Part shown: in pieces, positions 25,148-31,975 of the stretch | Position numbering within the stretch: position 1 is the first letter of the stretch | Layout: each line of letters starts with the position of its first letter | Source: a bacterium UBP11_UBA4055 | GTDB lineage: Bacteria > UBA4055 | NCBI GenBank assembly: GCA_002382735.1 | Contig: DFZN01000068.1 | Span: 10,333 to 42,307, forward strand | Direction of reading: 5' to 3' | DNA: 31,975 bases | Position numbers and translations under genes: made by a program | Notes under the pieces: generated by a model | What the model saw: only the letters and a program-made list of their open reading frames with translations | What the model was told of the DNA's origin: nothing | The model's database searches: none

Positions 25148-26080
25148 ATGCCTATAAATTTATTCCACTGGATAGAAGATGTTCTCGGTATTACGCCTGA
25201 GATACAGCAGAAGATTCTGCTCTCCCTGATCGCTGTCGCGGTCATTTATATAACTACTTTCATGATCGTGATCCTGATAAAAAGGCGTACAGATAATGTA
25301 AGAACTGTCTATATGTGGAACAAAACGCTGGGTTATTTCAGGATGTTCTTCTTTCTGGTCGTACTTATGAGAATATGGTTCGAAGGCGTAGGTGAACTGG
25401 GAACATACTTCGGACTGCTTTCAGCCGGTGTCGCGATCGCCCTCAAAGATCCGCTTGCGAATTTTGCAGGCTGGATATTCATTCTGTGGAGAAGACCTCT
25501 GGAACTGGGCGACAGGATTGAGATAGGAGAGCATAAAGGTGATGTTATTGACATCAGGATATTTCAGTTCACTCTGATGGAGATAGGCAACTGGGTACAG
25601 GCGGATCAGAGCACGGGCAGGATAATCCATATACCTAACGGGATGATCTTTACGACTCCGCTGTCTAACTACAATAAAGGTTTTGAGCTGATCTGGAATG
25701 AGATACCAGTTCTTGTTACTTTTGAAAGCGACTGGAAAAAGGCAAAAAAAGAACTCGAAGAAGTGGCTAATCACATAAACCCCGGAATGGAAGCGACCGC
25801 AAAAAGAAAGATAAAAGAATCAGCGAAGAAATTCATGATCTATTATAAAAATCTTTCTCCGATAGTTTACACATCCGTTAAAGACAGCGGCGTTCTTTTA
25901 ACTCTGAGATACCTGTGCGAACCGAGGAACCGAAGGGGAAGCGAGAACGATATATGGGAGAATATTCTTCAAAGATTCTCCCATCATGCTGACATAGATT
26001 TTGCCTATCCGACCACAAGATTCTACGATAATTCAAATGAAGGAAAGGAATACAAATTCAAAGAGGGATCTAAGAAGTGA
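25148..26080 (+). CDS. mscS: Small-conductance mechanosensitive channel (MscS family)
   Basis: 310 aa. Two N-terminal hydrophobic helices (about 22-45 and 60-80) precede the pore-lining helix GLLSAGVAIALKDPLANFAG, the Gly/Ala-packed TM3 of MscS, and the beta domain with RPLELGDRIEIGEHKGDVID and IPNGMIF. The C-terminal domain is larger than in E. coli MscS by a basic helical stretch (MEATAKRKIKESAKKF). Releases solutes under hypo-osmotic stress from the inner membrane. GGAG lies 10 nt before the ATG. It overlaps the next gene by GTGA, which suggests coupled expression with an outer-membrane barrel protein. Confidence 0.93.
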   Translation: MPINLFHWIEDVLGITPEIQQKILLSLIAVAVIYITTFMIVILIKRRTDNVRTVYMWNKTLGYFRMFFFLVVLMRIWFEGVGELGTYFGLLSAGVAIALKDPLANFAGWIFILWRRPLELGDRIEIGEHKGDVIDIRIFQFTLMEIGNWVQADQSTGRIIHIPNGMIFTTPLSNYNKGFELIWNEIPVLVTFESDWKKAKKELEEVANHINPGMEATAKRKIKESAKKFMIYYKNLSPIVYTSVKDSGVLLTLRYLCEPRNRRGSENDIWENILQRFSHHADIDFAYPTTRFYDNSNEGKEYKFKEGSKK

Positions 26081-27117
26081 AAATAATATTTTTAGCATTT
26101 CTGGGGGTGTTCTCGCTGATCTTCGCCGAAGGGATTAAGACCTATTATAATCTGTATGAGAATTTTAATTATGAATCTCCTACCGCGTTATCTGCCCATA
26201 CAGGAAATCAGCTTTTTGATTTCGTACCCGTTGATCTGGACGAACTAGATATAAAATCCAAATTCATAGTTTCATTTTCGACTTATGTCAGGCAGTCGGG
26301 AGATGATTACGGCAATGATGTTAAGAGCTCTGAAAATGTTGATCTTTTGAAAAATTTCTGCTTCATCTATAACTATCAGCGTGAATTCATGCCTTTCATT
26401 TCATACAGCACTCCTTACAAGTCAGTCCTCAACCGCGATGAAGAGCGCGAAATTATAAAAAAGAGGGACGCGGTCTCTCTGGGTGTGATATCGGATCTCA
26501 GGCAGCATCAGGTCGGATTGTCGGTCGATGCTCTGATGTCGACATATTCGGACACTCAGCTAGACAACGGAGGCGATTATGTTTTCAGGCGGGGAGGATT
26601 CTCCGCCATGATGACGGTGAATATGAAGACTAACAAAAGATCATCAATGATAATAAGCATAGTATCGCCCGCATTTCTGGATTTTGACATCGACGACAAT
26701 AATAACGGAAGCGACAGGTCTTATTTTGACAGATTTCAGGCATCAACGGCATTTAGTTACAAATTCAAGAAATTCTTTGCAGTCTATTCGATGGTGTATA
26801 AAGATAATAAAATACTTTATGACGACGATAACGGGCTGCAGCTGACCTATCCTTGGCTGATCGAGCATAATTTGACTGCAGGTTATGTTCTTGATAAGAA
26901 TTTAAGAGTTTCTCTTGATTATCAGCTTCTGCCTTCAGTATTTACTTCGCATATGCCTGAAATAGGTGATCTATTCAGACACACGATAGGCGCATTCGCT
27001 TCCGTTAACCTTGGGGCGGTGACACTGAACGCAAGATATTCCGACAGCAGGCTTTTGTCGGATGATAATATAGGCAGGGTCAGTTTTCAGGCAGATATTA
27101 TCTACAGCTACAAATAG
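26077..27117 (+). CDS. Outer-membrane beta-barrel protein of unknown function
   Basis: 346 aa beginning at GTG 26077 within the mscS stop (GTGA). A signal peptide (MKIIFLAFLGVFSLIFAEG) is followed by a chain that is almost entirely alternating strands with Tyr/Phe-rich edges and Asp/Asn-rich loops (DIDDNNNGSDRSYFD, YDDDNGLQLTY), ending in an aromatic strand (ADIIYSYK). No domain or motif is recognised beyond the general barrel pattern; a FadL-like or porin role is possible. It is sandwiched between mscS and a nucleoside kinase on one transcript. Confidence 0.7.
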   Translation: MKIIFLAFLGVFSLIFAEGIKTYYNLYENFNYESPTALSAHTGNQLFDFVPVDLDELDIKSKFIVSFSTYVRQSGDDYGNDVKSSENVDLLKNFCFIYNYQREFMPFISYSTPYKSVLNRDEEREIIKKRDAVSLGVISDLRQHQVGLSVDALMSTYSDTQLDNGGDYVFRRGGFSAMMTVNMKTNKRSSMIISIVSPAFLDFDIDDNNNGSDRSYFDRFQASTAFSYKFKKFFAVYSMVYKDNKILYDDDNGLQLTYPWLIEHNLTAGYVLDKNLRVSLDYQLLPSVFTSHMPEIGDLFRHTIGAFASVNLGAVTLNARYSDSRLLSDDNIGRVSFQADIIYSYK

Positions 27118-27131
27118 CGGGGGAATTAAAT

Positions 27132-28799
27132 ATGATCGGTACTGCAAAAATTACAATTATCAATACAGGTGAAAAAATTGAAGTTCCTGCAGGAACAAAG
27201 CTGTCCTATCTGGCGGATAAAACGGAGCACGGCCTTAAATATCCCGTGATCGCAGCACTTGTTAACAATACACTGAAAGAGCTGTCTTTTCCCGTCATAA
27301 GCGAATGCGAAGTCGAGTTCATTGACAGGACCAGCAGCCACGGTCTGAATGTATATATAAGGTCGCTGATCTTCGTACTGTGCAAAGTTGTGAACGATCT
27401 TTTTCCGAAATCGAGGCTTTATGTACTTCACACGATCTCAAAAGGCTATTACTGCGAGCTTGTGGATCTTGACGGGAACAGTCTTCTCGACGGGCAGAAG
27501 ATATACGATCTGAAAACAAGAATGAAGCAGGTTATAGAGGAAAACTATCCTTTTGAAAGGCACAAGCTGAAAACCGAGGACGCGATCAGTCAGTTCATAG
27601 CTCAGGGACTTGACGACAAGGAACTTATACTCAGACAAAGAAAGAGGATTTATACATCCGTTTATAAATTTGACGGAATAATTAATTACCTGTACGGGTA
27701 TCTCGCGCCGTCAACAGGAAGCCTAAACATTTTCGATCTGGTCAAGTATTACGACGGTATGCTGCTTCAGATACCTTCCGCATCAGAGCCCGAAAAGATC
27801 GTTGATCAGACACCGCAGAATAAGCTGTTCGAGATCATTACCGAGCACAGCAGATGGGTTAAATTACTCGATGTCAACAATGTCGGCAAGCTCAATCAGC
27901 ACATTCTGGACAAAAAAGCGGGTAACCTGATAAAGATCGCGGAAGCTTTACATGAAAAGAAAGTAGCATATATCGCAGATATGATCTCCGAAAGGAAATA
28001 TCTGAAGCTCATTCTTATTTCAGGACCTTCTTCCTCAGGGAAAACTACTTTTTCAAAAAGACTCAGCATTCAACTTCTGGTTTCGGGACTTAAGCCTCAG
28101 ATAATCTCGCTGGACGACTATTTTGTTAACAGAGAATATACTCCTAAGGACAAGAACGGCGAATACGATTTTGAGGCTATCGAGGCTATCGATATAAAAC
28201 TTTTCAATGAGCATCTTTTAAAGCTTTTCGCGGGTGAGGAGGTCGAGATTCCGAGATTTGATTTCCAGACAGGTAAAAGGATGCCCGGACCTGTGATGAA
28301 GTGCGGCGAAAACAATATTCTTGTAGTTGAAGGTATCCATGCGCTGAATCCGAAACTTACTCCGCTTATTCCGCTTGAGCAGAAGTTCAGGATATATGTT
28401 TCCGCGCTCACTCAGATATCGATCGACAGGCACAACAGGATCCCGACGACCGACAACAGGCTCATACGCCGGATAGTCAGGGACTATAATTACCGCGGTC
28501 ACACGGCTCTTGCCACGCTCAAGAGATGGCCGAGCGTGCGCGCAGGAGAGGAAAAAAATATTTTTCCGTATCAGGAGAATGCGGACATCATGTTCAATTC
28601 CGCGCTTCTCTACGAGTTCTCCGTGCTCAAGCAGTATGCCGAGCCGATGATCAAGGAAGTTCCGGAGAACGAAAAAGAATATTCTGAAGCTATGAGGCTT
28701 CTGAAATTTCTATCCTTCTTTTTACCTTTAGGAAATGAGGATATACCGAATACTTCTATCATTAAGGAGTTCATCGGCGGAAGCAGTTTCGAGTATTAA
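27132..28799 (+). CDS. Nucleoside kinase with TGS and ThrRS-like accessory domain
   Basis: 555 aa. Residues 1-65 are a TGS domain (TIINTGEKIEVPAGTKLSYL), followed by a region resembling the second additional domain of threonyl-tRNA synthetase (to about 210), a helical linker, and a uridine-kinase/phosphoribulokinase-type domain. The P-loop is GPSSSGKT (298-305), then SLDDYFVNREYTP, a NILVVEGIHALNP Walker-B-like strand, and RRIVRDYNYRG near the lid. This architecture is the known nucleoside kinase family common in Clostridia and Bacteroidota; the exact nucleoside (uridine or cytidine most likely) is not readable. A GGGGGAA ribosome-binding site precedes the ATG. Its stop overlaps the stop of the convergent gene by 2 nt. 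Confidence 0.88.
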   Translation: MIGTAKITIINTGEKIEVPAGTKLSYLADKTEHGLKYPVIAALVNNTLKELSFPVISECEVEFIDRTSSHGLNVYIRSLIFVLCKVVNDLFPKSRLYVLHTISKGYYCELVDLDGNSLLDGQKIYDLKTRMKQVIEENYPFERHKLKTEDAISQFIAQGLDDKELILRQRKRIYTSVYKFDGIINYLYGYLAPSTGSLNIFDLVKYYDGMLLQIPSASEPEKIVDQTPQNKLFEIITEHSRWVKLLDVNNVGKLNQHILDKKAGNLIKIAEALHEKKVAYIADMISERKYLKLILISGPSSSGKTTFSKRLSIQLLVSGLKPQIISLDDYFVNREYTPKDKNGEYDFEAIEAIDIKLFNEHLLKLFAGEEVEIPRFDFQTGKRMPGPVMKCGENNILVVEGIHALNPKLTPLIPLEQKFRIYVSALTQISIDRHNRIPTTDNRLIRRIVRDYNYRGHTALATLKRWPSVRAGEEKNIFPYQENADIMFNSALLYEFSVLKQYAEPMIKEVPENEKEYSEAMRLLKFLSFFLPLGNEDIPNTSIIKEFIGGSSFEY

Positions 28800-29434
28800 A
28801 TACTCATGGATCTAAGCCAATCATTAAGATCTTCCCTTTTAGCGTTGACGACGAGCTCTTTTAGGGGTATCCGGTTCACGAAATATTTGAACACATGTGA
28901 ATACTTTTCGTAGCTTCCCCGCTTCGGATCATCGACAATAATCCATATTTCTTCTTCTGTCAATTTTAGCTTTGACTGCGTGAACTGATCTGCCGCAAAT
29001 ATCGCAAATCCTTCAAAAAACCAGACCGGACCCATGGCTTCTTCATCGCCGTTCAGGATGCGTACATGAAGCCTGTGGCAGATTTCATGCGTCAGAAGTT
29101 TAACATAGCTGTCAGGTTTAATTCCCTGAGGATAAACTTTCGCATAATATTCGGGGGAGACCGCTATAAGATTTCGTTCTTCAAGTGCTCCGCAGTAACT
29201 TTCAGGGAGCACCATTCCGGGATCCATTTTGCAAAGCTCAAGAAGAGTTCTGTCAAAATCATTTTTGATGTCGAAGATCATGACTTTATCAAAGAAACTT
29301 TCATGAACCAGAGAAGACCATCCGTATTTTGCCGCAAAATCTATGACATTCTCAAGTGCTTTGGCGATATTGCCTTCGAACTCATTTCTGCGCGGCTCGA
29401 GTGAATCGGGGAGGATCAGGGTGTATGCGGTCAT
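28796..29434 (-). CDS. Peptidase MA-like gluzincin metalloprotease, cytoplasmic
   Basis: 212 aa, no signal peptide. THEICHRLH gives the zinc motif HEICH (H116-H120), followed 21 residues after the last His by VWFFEGFAIFAADQ with E141 as third ligand, the gluzincin pattern also seen in the protein encoded at 5356. There is no other domain. The ATG overlaps the TGA of the upstream 60-aa membrane protein gene (ATGA) and has no good ribosome-binding site, so translation is probably coupled to that gene. Substrate unknown. It ends tail-to-tail with the nucleoside kinase and no terminator is visible between them. Confidence 0.75.
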   Translation of the reverse strand: MTAYTLILPDSLEPRRNEFEGNIAKALENVIDFAAKYGWSSLVHESFFDKVMIFDIKNDFDRTLLELCKMDPGMVLPESYCGALEERNLIAVSPEYYAKVYPQGIKPDSYVKLLTHEICHRLHVRILNGDEEAMGPVWFFEGFAIFAADQFTQSKLKLTEEEIWIIVDDPKRGSYEKYSHVFKYFVNRIPLKELVVNAKREDLNDWLRSMSI

Positions 29435-29613
29435 TTGTGGCTATCACCTTTTTTAGTTTTCGATTTTTTATAGCCGATCGCGATCCAGGAAATCCCGAGA
29501 CCGATGAAAGCAAGGCCAATGCCCGGTGATTTTTTTAGAAACACTATTCCGATAGTTAAGAATGAAAAGCCTATCGGAATGAAAGCTTTATAGTCAGGTT
29601 CCTTTTTATCCAT
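29431..29613 (-). CDS. 60-aa two-helix membrane protein (paralogue of 31191-31373)
   Basis: 60 aa: a charged start, hydrophobic helix 1 (AFIPIGFSFLTIGIVFL), turn KKSPGIG, hydrophobic helix 2 (LAFIGLGISWIAIG), and a Lys/Ser/Thr-rich tail, so probably a hairpin in the inner membrane. It is a clear paralogue of the protein at 31191: same length, FIPIGxSF, IGIV, SPxIGL and LGISWIAIG shared, with about 55-60% identity by eye. Its last bases overlap the ATG of the gluzincin gene. No known family recognised. Confidence 0.75.
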   Translation of the reverse strand: MDKKEPDYKAFIPIGFSFLTIGIVFLKKSPGIGLAFIGLGISWIAIGYKKSKTKKGDSHK

Positions 29614-29658
29614 TGCATCCTGTTCATAAATATAATTTATTACGATGGCGACCTTTCA

Positions 29659-31194
29659 TTACCAGTTCTGCCTGATAACCGCATCAGTGCTTGCAGTGAC
29701 TTTGAAGAATTTTCTGTTCTCCGTACCTGTATAGAGATAAGATGTACCGGAAACAGAATCGAGAAGGACCCAGGGATCAGGTGCGTAAGGATCGTCAGAA
29801 CCGTAGATCTTATAACTGGCAGCACCGGAGACCGCATCCCAGGATATATAAATGTCCGTTCCGGAAGCCGAAGTTGTAACATTCAGCGGTACGGCCGGTT
29901 CAGCAGGAGCAACATATTTAGGATCTATCATAGGATCACCGATAATGCTCAATCCATAAAACCAGCAGATCTCATCAAAATCATGAATGGATCCTACATA
30001 ACTTATCCACCAGTTTTTTAGTGCCTGTCCAACGGCTCTATCATTAGATAGTGATATATAAAAATCGCTGAAACCGAGCATCGAACCGGTTTTTGTGCTG
30101 CCAACAGACACCATAGCTTTTGAACCTGTATGGTAAACATACGCCCCTCCCAAAAAACCGTCAGTATCGGTATTTGTCCATCTAACTCCGCTGCAGCAGA
30201 ATAGGTTATAAGCTATAGCTTTGGGAGGAAGAGAAAAGATTTCATTTGTGTAAATCAGTGTATAATTCGCTGAGGTGCCATACATATAATGCTTTTCCCA
30301 CGAAGAATGACATGAAAGCTGAACGAACTCATAAACCCCTCCACTCAGGCGGTTAAGATAATCTGTCTTATTACAAAATGAATTATATGCGGTGACTGCG
30401 TCATAATCTGAGTATAAATATTGTATGTCGTACAAAAACTCATCGTAATCAGCCCAGTCTTTGTCGGTGTAGGTCAAACCTTTCAGCTGATTAACGGTAG
30501 TAATTCCTGCCCAATAGCTATGATTTTTATCCAGATAATCCATCATGCCCTGTAGCTCCGAAGTCAGGGTGCCCATATTTGCGGTCGATATCCTACCGAC
30601 AAAAATTTCGGGATTAATCAGTGATCCAGTATGGGATTCATATTTACCGTTGCTGTCGCTGTCAGTCCAAGTTCCGTTAAGATCCATAAGGAAAAGATCG
30701 CAGGGAAATTCGGCATAACCGTATTCGTAGAAATCGTTTTCAATTTCAAACCAGCCTGCGGGTAGGTTTCCGATCAGAACGACACCGTTAATCGCTCCGA
30801 GGTTCCATTCATTGATAAGCATATTTTTGAGAGCAACCGGATGAATAGATGCTGAAGCCTGTTGCGAGACCACTGTGCAGCCGTAAACATTCTGAATGTC
30901 ATTTACATATCTTAAAACCCTAGATTCAGTCTGGGAATAGATAGCGGACTCTGTGATCACAAGTATCTTGGAAATTGATTTCGATTTTATTCCATTTACA
31001 GGAGCAGGGAAGACCTGTCTTTCGGATATGAACAAGGGAACATCAGGCCTTGATCTTATATAATCTTCATAAGTATCCTTAGGGGCATTTTTTACATCCT
31101 CTTTAAATAGCTTAGCCATTTCTTTCAGATCATAAGCGGAAGCCTGAAAAGAAAAAAATACCATAAAGACAAAGATAAATCTCAATGATCTCAT
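29659..31194 (-). CDS. C25 (gingipain-like) cysteine peptidase with C-terminal Fn3 domain
   Basis: 511 aa with a signal peptide (FIFVFMVFFSFQASA). The C25 caspase-like fold is recognised by KILVITESAIY, INGVVLIGNLPAGWF, PEIFVGRIS, and the catalytic dyad regions FVQLSCHSSW (H296) and AYNLFCCSGVRW (C334 most likely the nucleophile, C333 beside it). The block SIIGDPMIDP closes the domain. The C-terminus from about 430 is a fibronectin-III-like module (ISWDAVSGAASYKIYGSDDP, ending RKFFKVTAST), common in FCB secreted proteins. I do not see a T9SS sorting tail. It starts at the ATG that overlaps the preceding 60-aa gene, whose last codons supply the GGAGGAGAG ribosome-binding site. Secreted or periplasmic. 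Confidence 0.88.
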   Translation of the reverse strand: MRSLRFIFVFMVFFSFQASAYDLKEMAKLFKEDVKNAPKDTYEDYIRSRPDVPLFISERQVFPAPVNGIKSKSISKILVITESAIYSQTESRVLRYVNDIQNVYGCTVVSQQASASIHPVALKNMLINEWNLGAINGVVLIGNLPAGWFEIENDFYEYGYAEFPCDLFLMDLNGTWTDSDSNGKYESHTGSLINPEIFVGRISTANMGTLTSELQGMMDYLDKNHSYWAGITTVNQLKGLTYTDKDWADYDEFLYDIQYLYSDYDAVTAYNSFCNKTDYLNRLSGGVYEFVQLSCHSSWEKHYMYGTSANYTLIYTNEIFSLPPKAIAYNLFCCSGVRWTNTDTDGFLGGAYVYHTGSKAMVSVGSTKTGSMLGFSDFYISLSNDRAVGQALKNWWISYVGSIHDFDEICWFYGLSIIGDPMIDPKYVAPAEPAVPLNVTTSASGTDIYISWDAVSGAASYKIYGSDDPYAPDPWVLLDSVSGTSYLYTGTENRKFFKVTASTDAVIRQNW

Positions 31195-31373
31195 TTCTCT
31201 CCTCCATCATTTTTATTTTTCGATTTAGCTTTTCCGATAGCTATCCATGAGATCCCGAGACCCAAAAAAGTCAGACCTATGGCAGGAGATCTTTTCGAGA
31301 GCACTATTCCAATTACGCAGAAAGAAATACCTATAGGTATGAAAATTTTGAAATCCAGTTTGCTTCTTTCCAT
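31191..31373 (-). CDS. 60-aa two-helix membrane protein, coupled to the C25 peptidase
   Basis: The ATG at 31371-31373 is preferred (AAGG 8 nt upstream; an upstream TTG at 31388 lies inside that site), giving 60 aa, the same length as its paralogue at 29431. Helix 1 is IFIPIGISFCVIGIVL, turn SKRSPAIG, helix 2 LTFLGLGISWIAIG, then a Lys/Asn tail ending GGEK. The codons for that GGEK end double as the ribosome-binding site for the C25 gene, and the stop overlaps its ATG. First gene of its operon. Family unknown. Confidence 0.75.
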   Translation of the reverse strand: MERSKLDFKIFIPIGISFCVIGIVLSKRSPAIGLTFLGLGISWIAIGKAKSKNKNDGGEK

Positions 31374-31401
31374 ATTGCAACCTTTCAATTATTTTTAATG
31401 C

Positions 31402-31430
31402 AATTTACTGTTTGAAAGAGAGTAAGTCAA
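31402..31430 (-). promoter_or_regulatory. Promoter of the protease-module operon
   Basis: On the minus strand TTGACT (31430-31425), 17-nt spacer, TAAATT (31407-31402), with the first start codon 28 nt further on. It should drive 31373 down to 28796. Confidence 0.6.
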
Positions 31431-31520
31431 ATAAAATAAAAATGTAGATAGAGCTGATACTTTCATAAAACATATCATGAAAAAAACAAATTTATTGTAA
31501 AAAGAACCCTGTCTTTTAAC

Positions 31521-31545
31521 AAAAAACCGGGCTTTTGACCCGGTT
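31521..31545 (-). terminator. Rho-independent terminator after the rsgA relic
   Basis: On the minus strand: AACCGGG, 7-nt loop, CCCGGTT (31545-31539 with 31531-31525), followed by a T run (31526-31521). It lies 10 nt beyond the relic's last stop codon and still looks fully functional. Confidence 0.9.
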
Positions 31546-31554
31546 CTTTATTAT

Positions 31555-31854
31555 TTATTGAGAGTACTTATCCCTTCTTTTTATTCCGTGGGAATGCTCT
31601 TTTATCTTCAGGATGCCTTTCTTTTCTTTCTCGAACGCTTTCTCAAGAAATCTTTCTCGCTGTTTCGATCTTTTTTCGAAAAAAGATGTTTCCCGTTTGT
31701 GCTTAAGATAATTGTCGAACCGTTTTTCGTCAAGTTCGCCGCTCCCTCGGGCTTACTTAATGCGACCCAGTCACCCACGACCAGCAGCTGCTCTGTAAGG
31801 TTCAAAGTTCTTATCGAAAAATTCATCCCAGCCGTAATCGTTCAATGTTGTCAT
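31555..31854 (-). pseudogene. rsgA: rsgA (ribosome-assembly GTPase) relic lacking the GTPase domain
   Basis: Three pieces of RsgA lie in order in three frames within 300 bp. First, ATG 31854 reads MTTLNDYGWDEFFDKNFEPY then a stop, like the RsgA N-terminus. Second, LLVVGDWVALSK (about 31755-31787) matches the VGDWV end of the OB domain. Third, GSGELDEKRFDNYLKHKRE (about 31700-31755) and a basic tail to TAA at 31555 match the RsgA C-terminus. The whole G domain (GxxGxGKS, NKxD-type motifs) and the Cys/His zinc knuckle are missing, and at least two frameshifts separate the pieces. RsgA normally matures the 30S subunit and is about 300 aa. An intact copy may exist elsewhere, or an assembly error could be involved. 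Confidence 0.7.
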
Positions 31855-31975
31855 TTTATTATCTGTCTCCAAAATTTTTGTTTTGAGGAGACTTCTTTGC
31901 TTTAAAAGCTCCTCTTTTCCATGTTGTAAAATTTCAAACAGTTCATACTGACCTCCTACTAATTTTTTAGTTAAA
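31855..31975 (-). other. Open frame running in from the window edge ahead of the rsgA relic
   Basis: The frame of the relic's first piece is open upstream to the edge and reads LTKKLVGGQYELFEILQ, then HGKEELLKQRSLL. That vaguely resembles the last helix of TolC-type outer-membrane efflux proteins (G-Q-Y-x-x-F-x-x-L-Q). A stop pair (TAATAA) sits in another frame just before the relic, so a small indel may have fused it in frame. In a different frame a textbook AGGAGG (31952-31957) precedes an ATG at 31946 with only 14 codons. Nothing here is firm. Confidence 0.25.

Noticed and set aside
29659..31194. C25 peptidase as the T9SS sortase PorU
   Set aside because: PorU is much larger and lacks a simple C-terminal Fn3 ending; here the protein is 511 aa and looks like a secreted gingipain-type enzyme.
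31558..31905. 115-codon plus-strand frame near the right end
   Set aside because: Antisense to the rsgA relic and including its codons in reverse; no ribosome-binding site or recognisable domain.
31902..31946. 14-codon peptide after a perfect AGGAGG
   Set aside because: Too short to support as a gene, although the ribosome-binding site is striking; it is probably the leftover of a decayed start region.
1..31975. CRISPR arrays or other regularly spaced repeats
   Set aside because: Reading through the intergenic spaces, I saw no repeated 20-40 bp units; all intergenic gaps are under about 300 bp.

Overview
The window is 32 kb of bacterial chromosome from a Gram-negative organism. Signal peptides are followed by outer-membrane beta-barrels, there is a PorV-like barrel, and one protein ends in a type IX secretion (T9SS)-style sorting domain. 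Those traits suggest the FCB superphylum, perhaps a candidate phylum such as Cloacimonadota or Delongbacteria. This placement is inference. Six promoters I can read have ordinary sigma70 spacing (TTGnnn, 17 nt, TAnnnT), which fits Bacteroidota proper poorly.

Layout: (1) 2-12309, plus strand: a closely packed run of cyclophilin, FolD, PorV-like barrel, M6-protease-like protein with a sorting tail, a peptidase MA/TolB-propeller/barrel fusion, two related 'LxPGxGE' membrane proteins, site-2 protease, TatD, a TPR protein and a possible small basic ORF. (2) 12329-12727: a cold-shock gene with its own promoter, long leader and terminator. (3) 12730-14977, minus: an A+T-rich RloA/RloB (AbiL-like) defence cassette with its own promoter, bounded on one side by an intact NUDIX gene and on the other by a diverged remnant of a NUDIX 3' end. 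(4) 15023-19819, minus: a four-gene operon, GH38 alpha-mannosidase, YjdF-like membrane protein, beta-carbonic anhydrase and NUDIX hydrolase. (5) 19979-22225, plus: a Memo-like protein and an MFS permease. (6) 22443-22704: tRNA-Ser(GGA) and tRNA-Arg(ACG) with promoter and terminator. (7) 22772-25004, minus: an MFS-like protein and a cyclic-nucleotide-binding protein with a kinase-like dimerisation helix but no kinase; divergent from 25148-28799, plus: MscS channel, outer-membrane barrel and TGS/uridine-kinase-like nucleoside kinase. (8) 28796-31373, minus: two [60-aa two-helix membrane protein + protease] pairs, one with a C25 cysteine peptidase and one with a gluzincin. (9) 31555-31854: a decayed rsgA relic.

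Most of the window is envelope biology: export, surface proteolysis, mechanosensing and outer-membrane barrels. The strongest unusual observations are the paired small-membrane-protein/protease modules (28796-31373), the RloAB cassette flanked by duplicated NUDIX ends, a FolD that has lost two cyclohydrolase residues, an M6 protein whose HExxH motif has been replaced, and the rsgA relic lacking its whole GTPase domain. All family assignments come from motif recognition by eye, without database searches.
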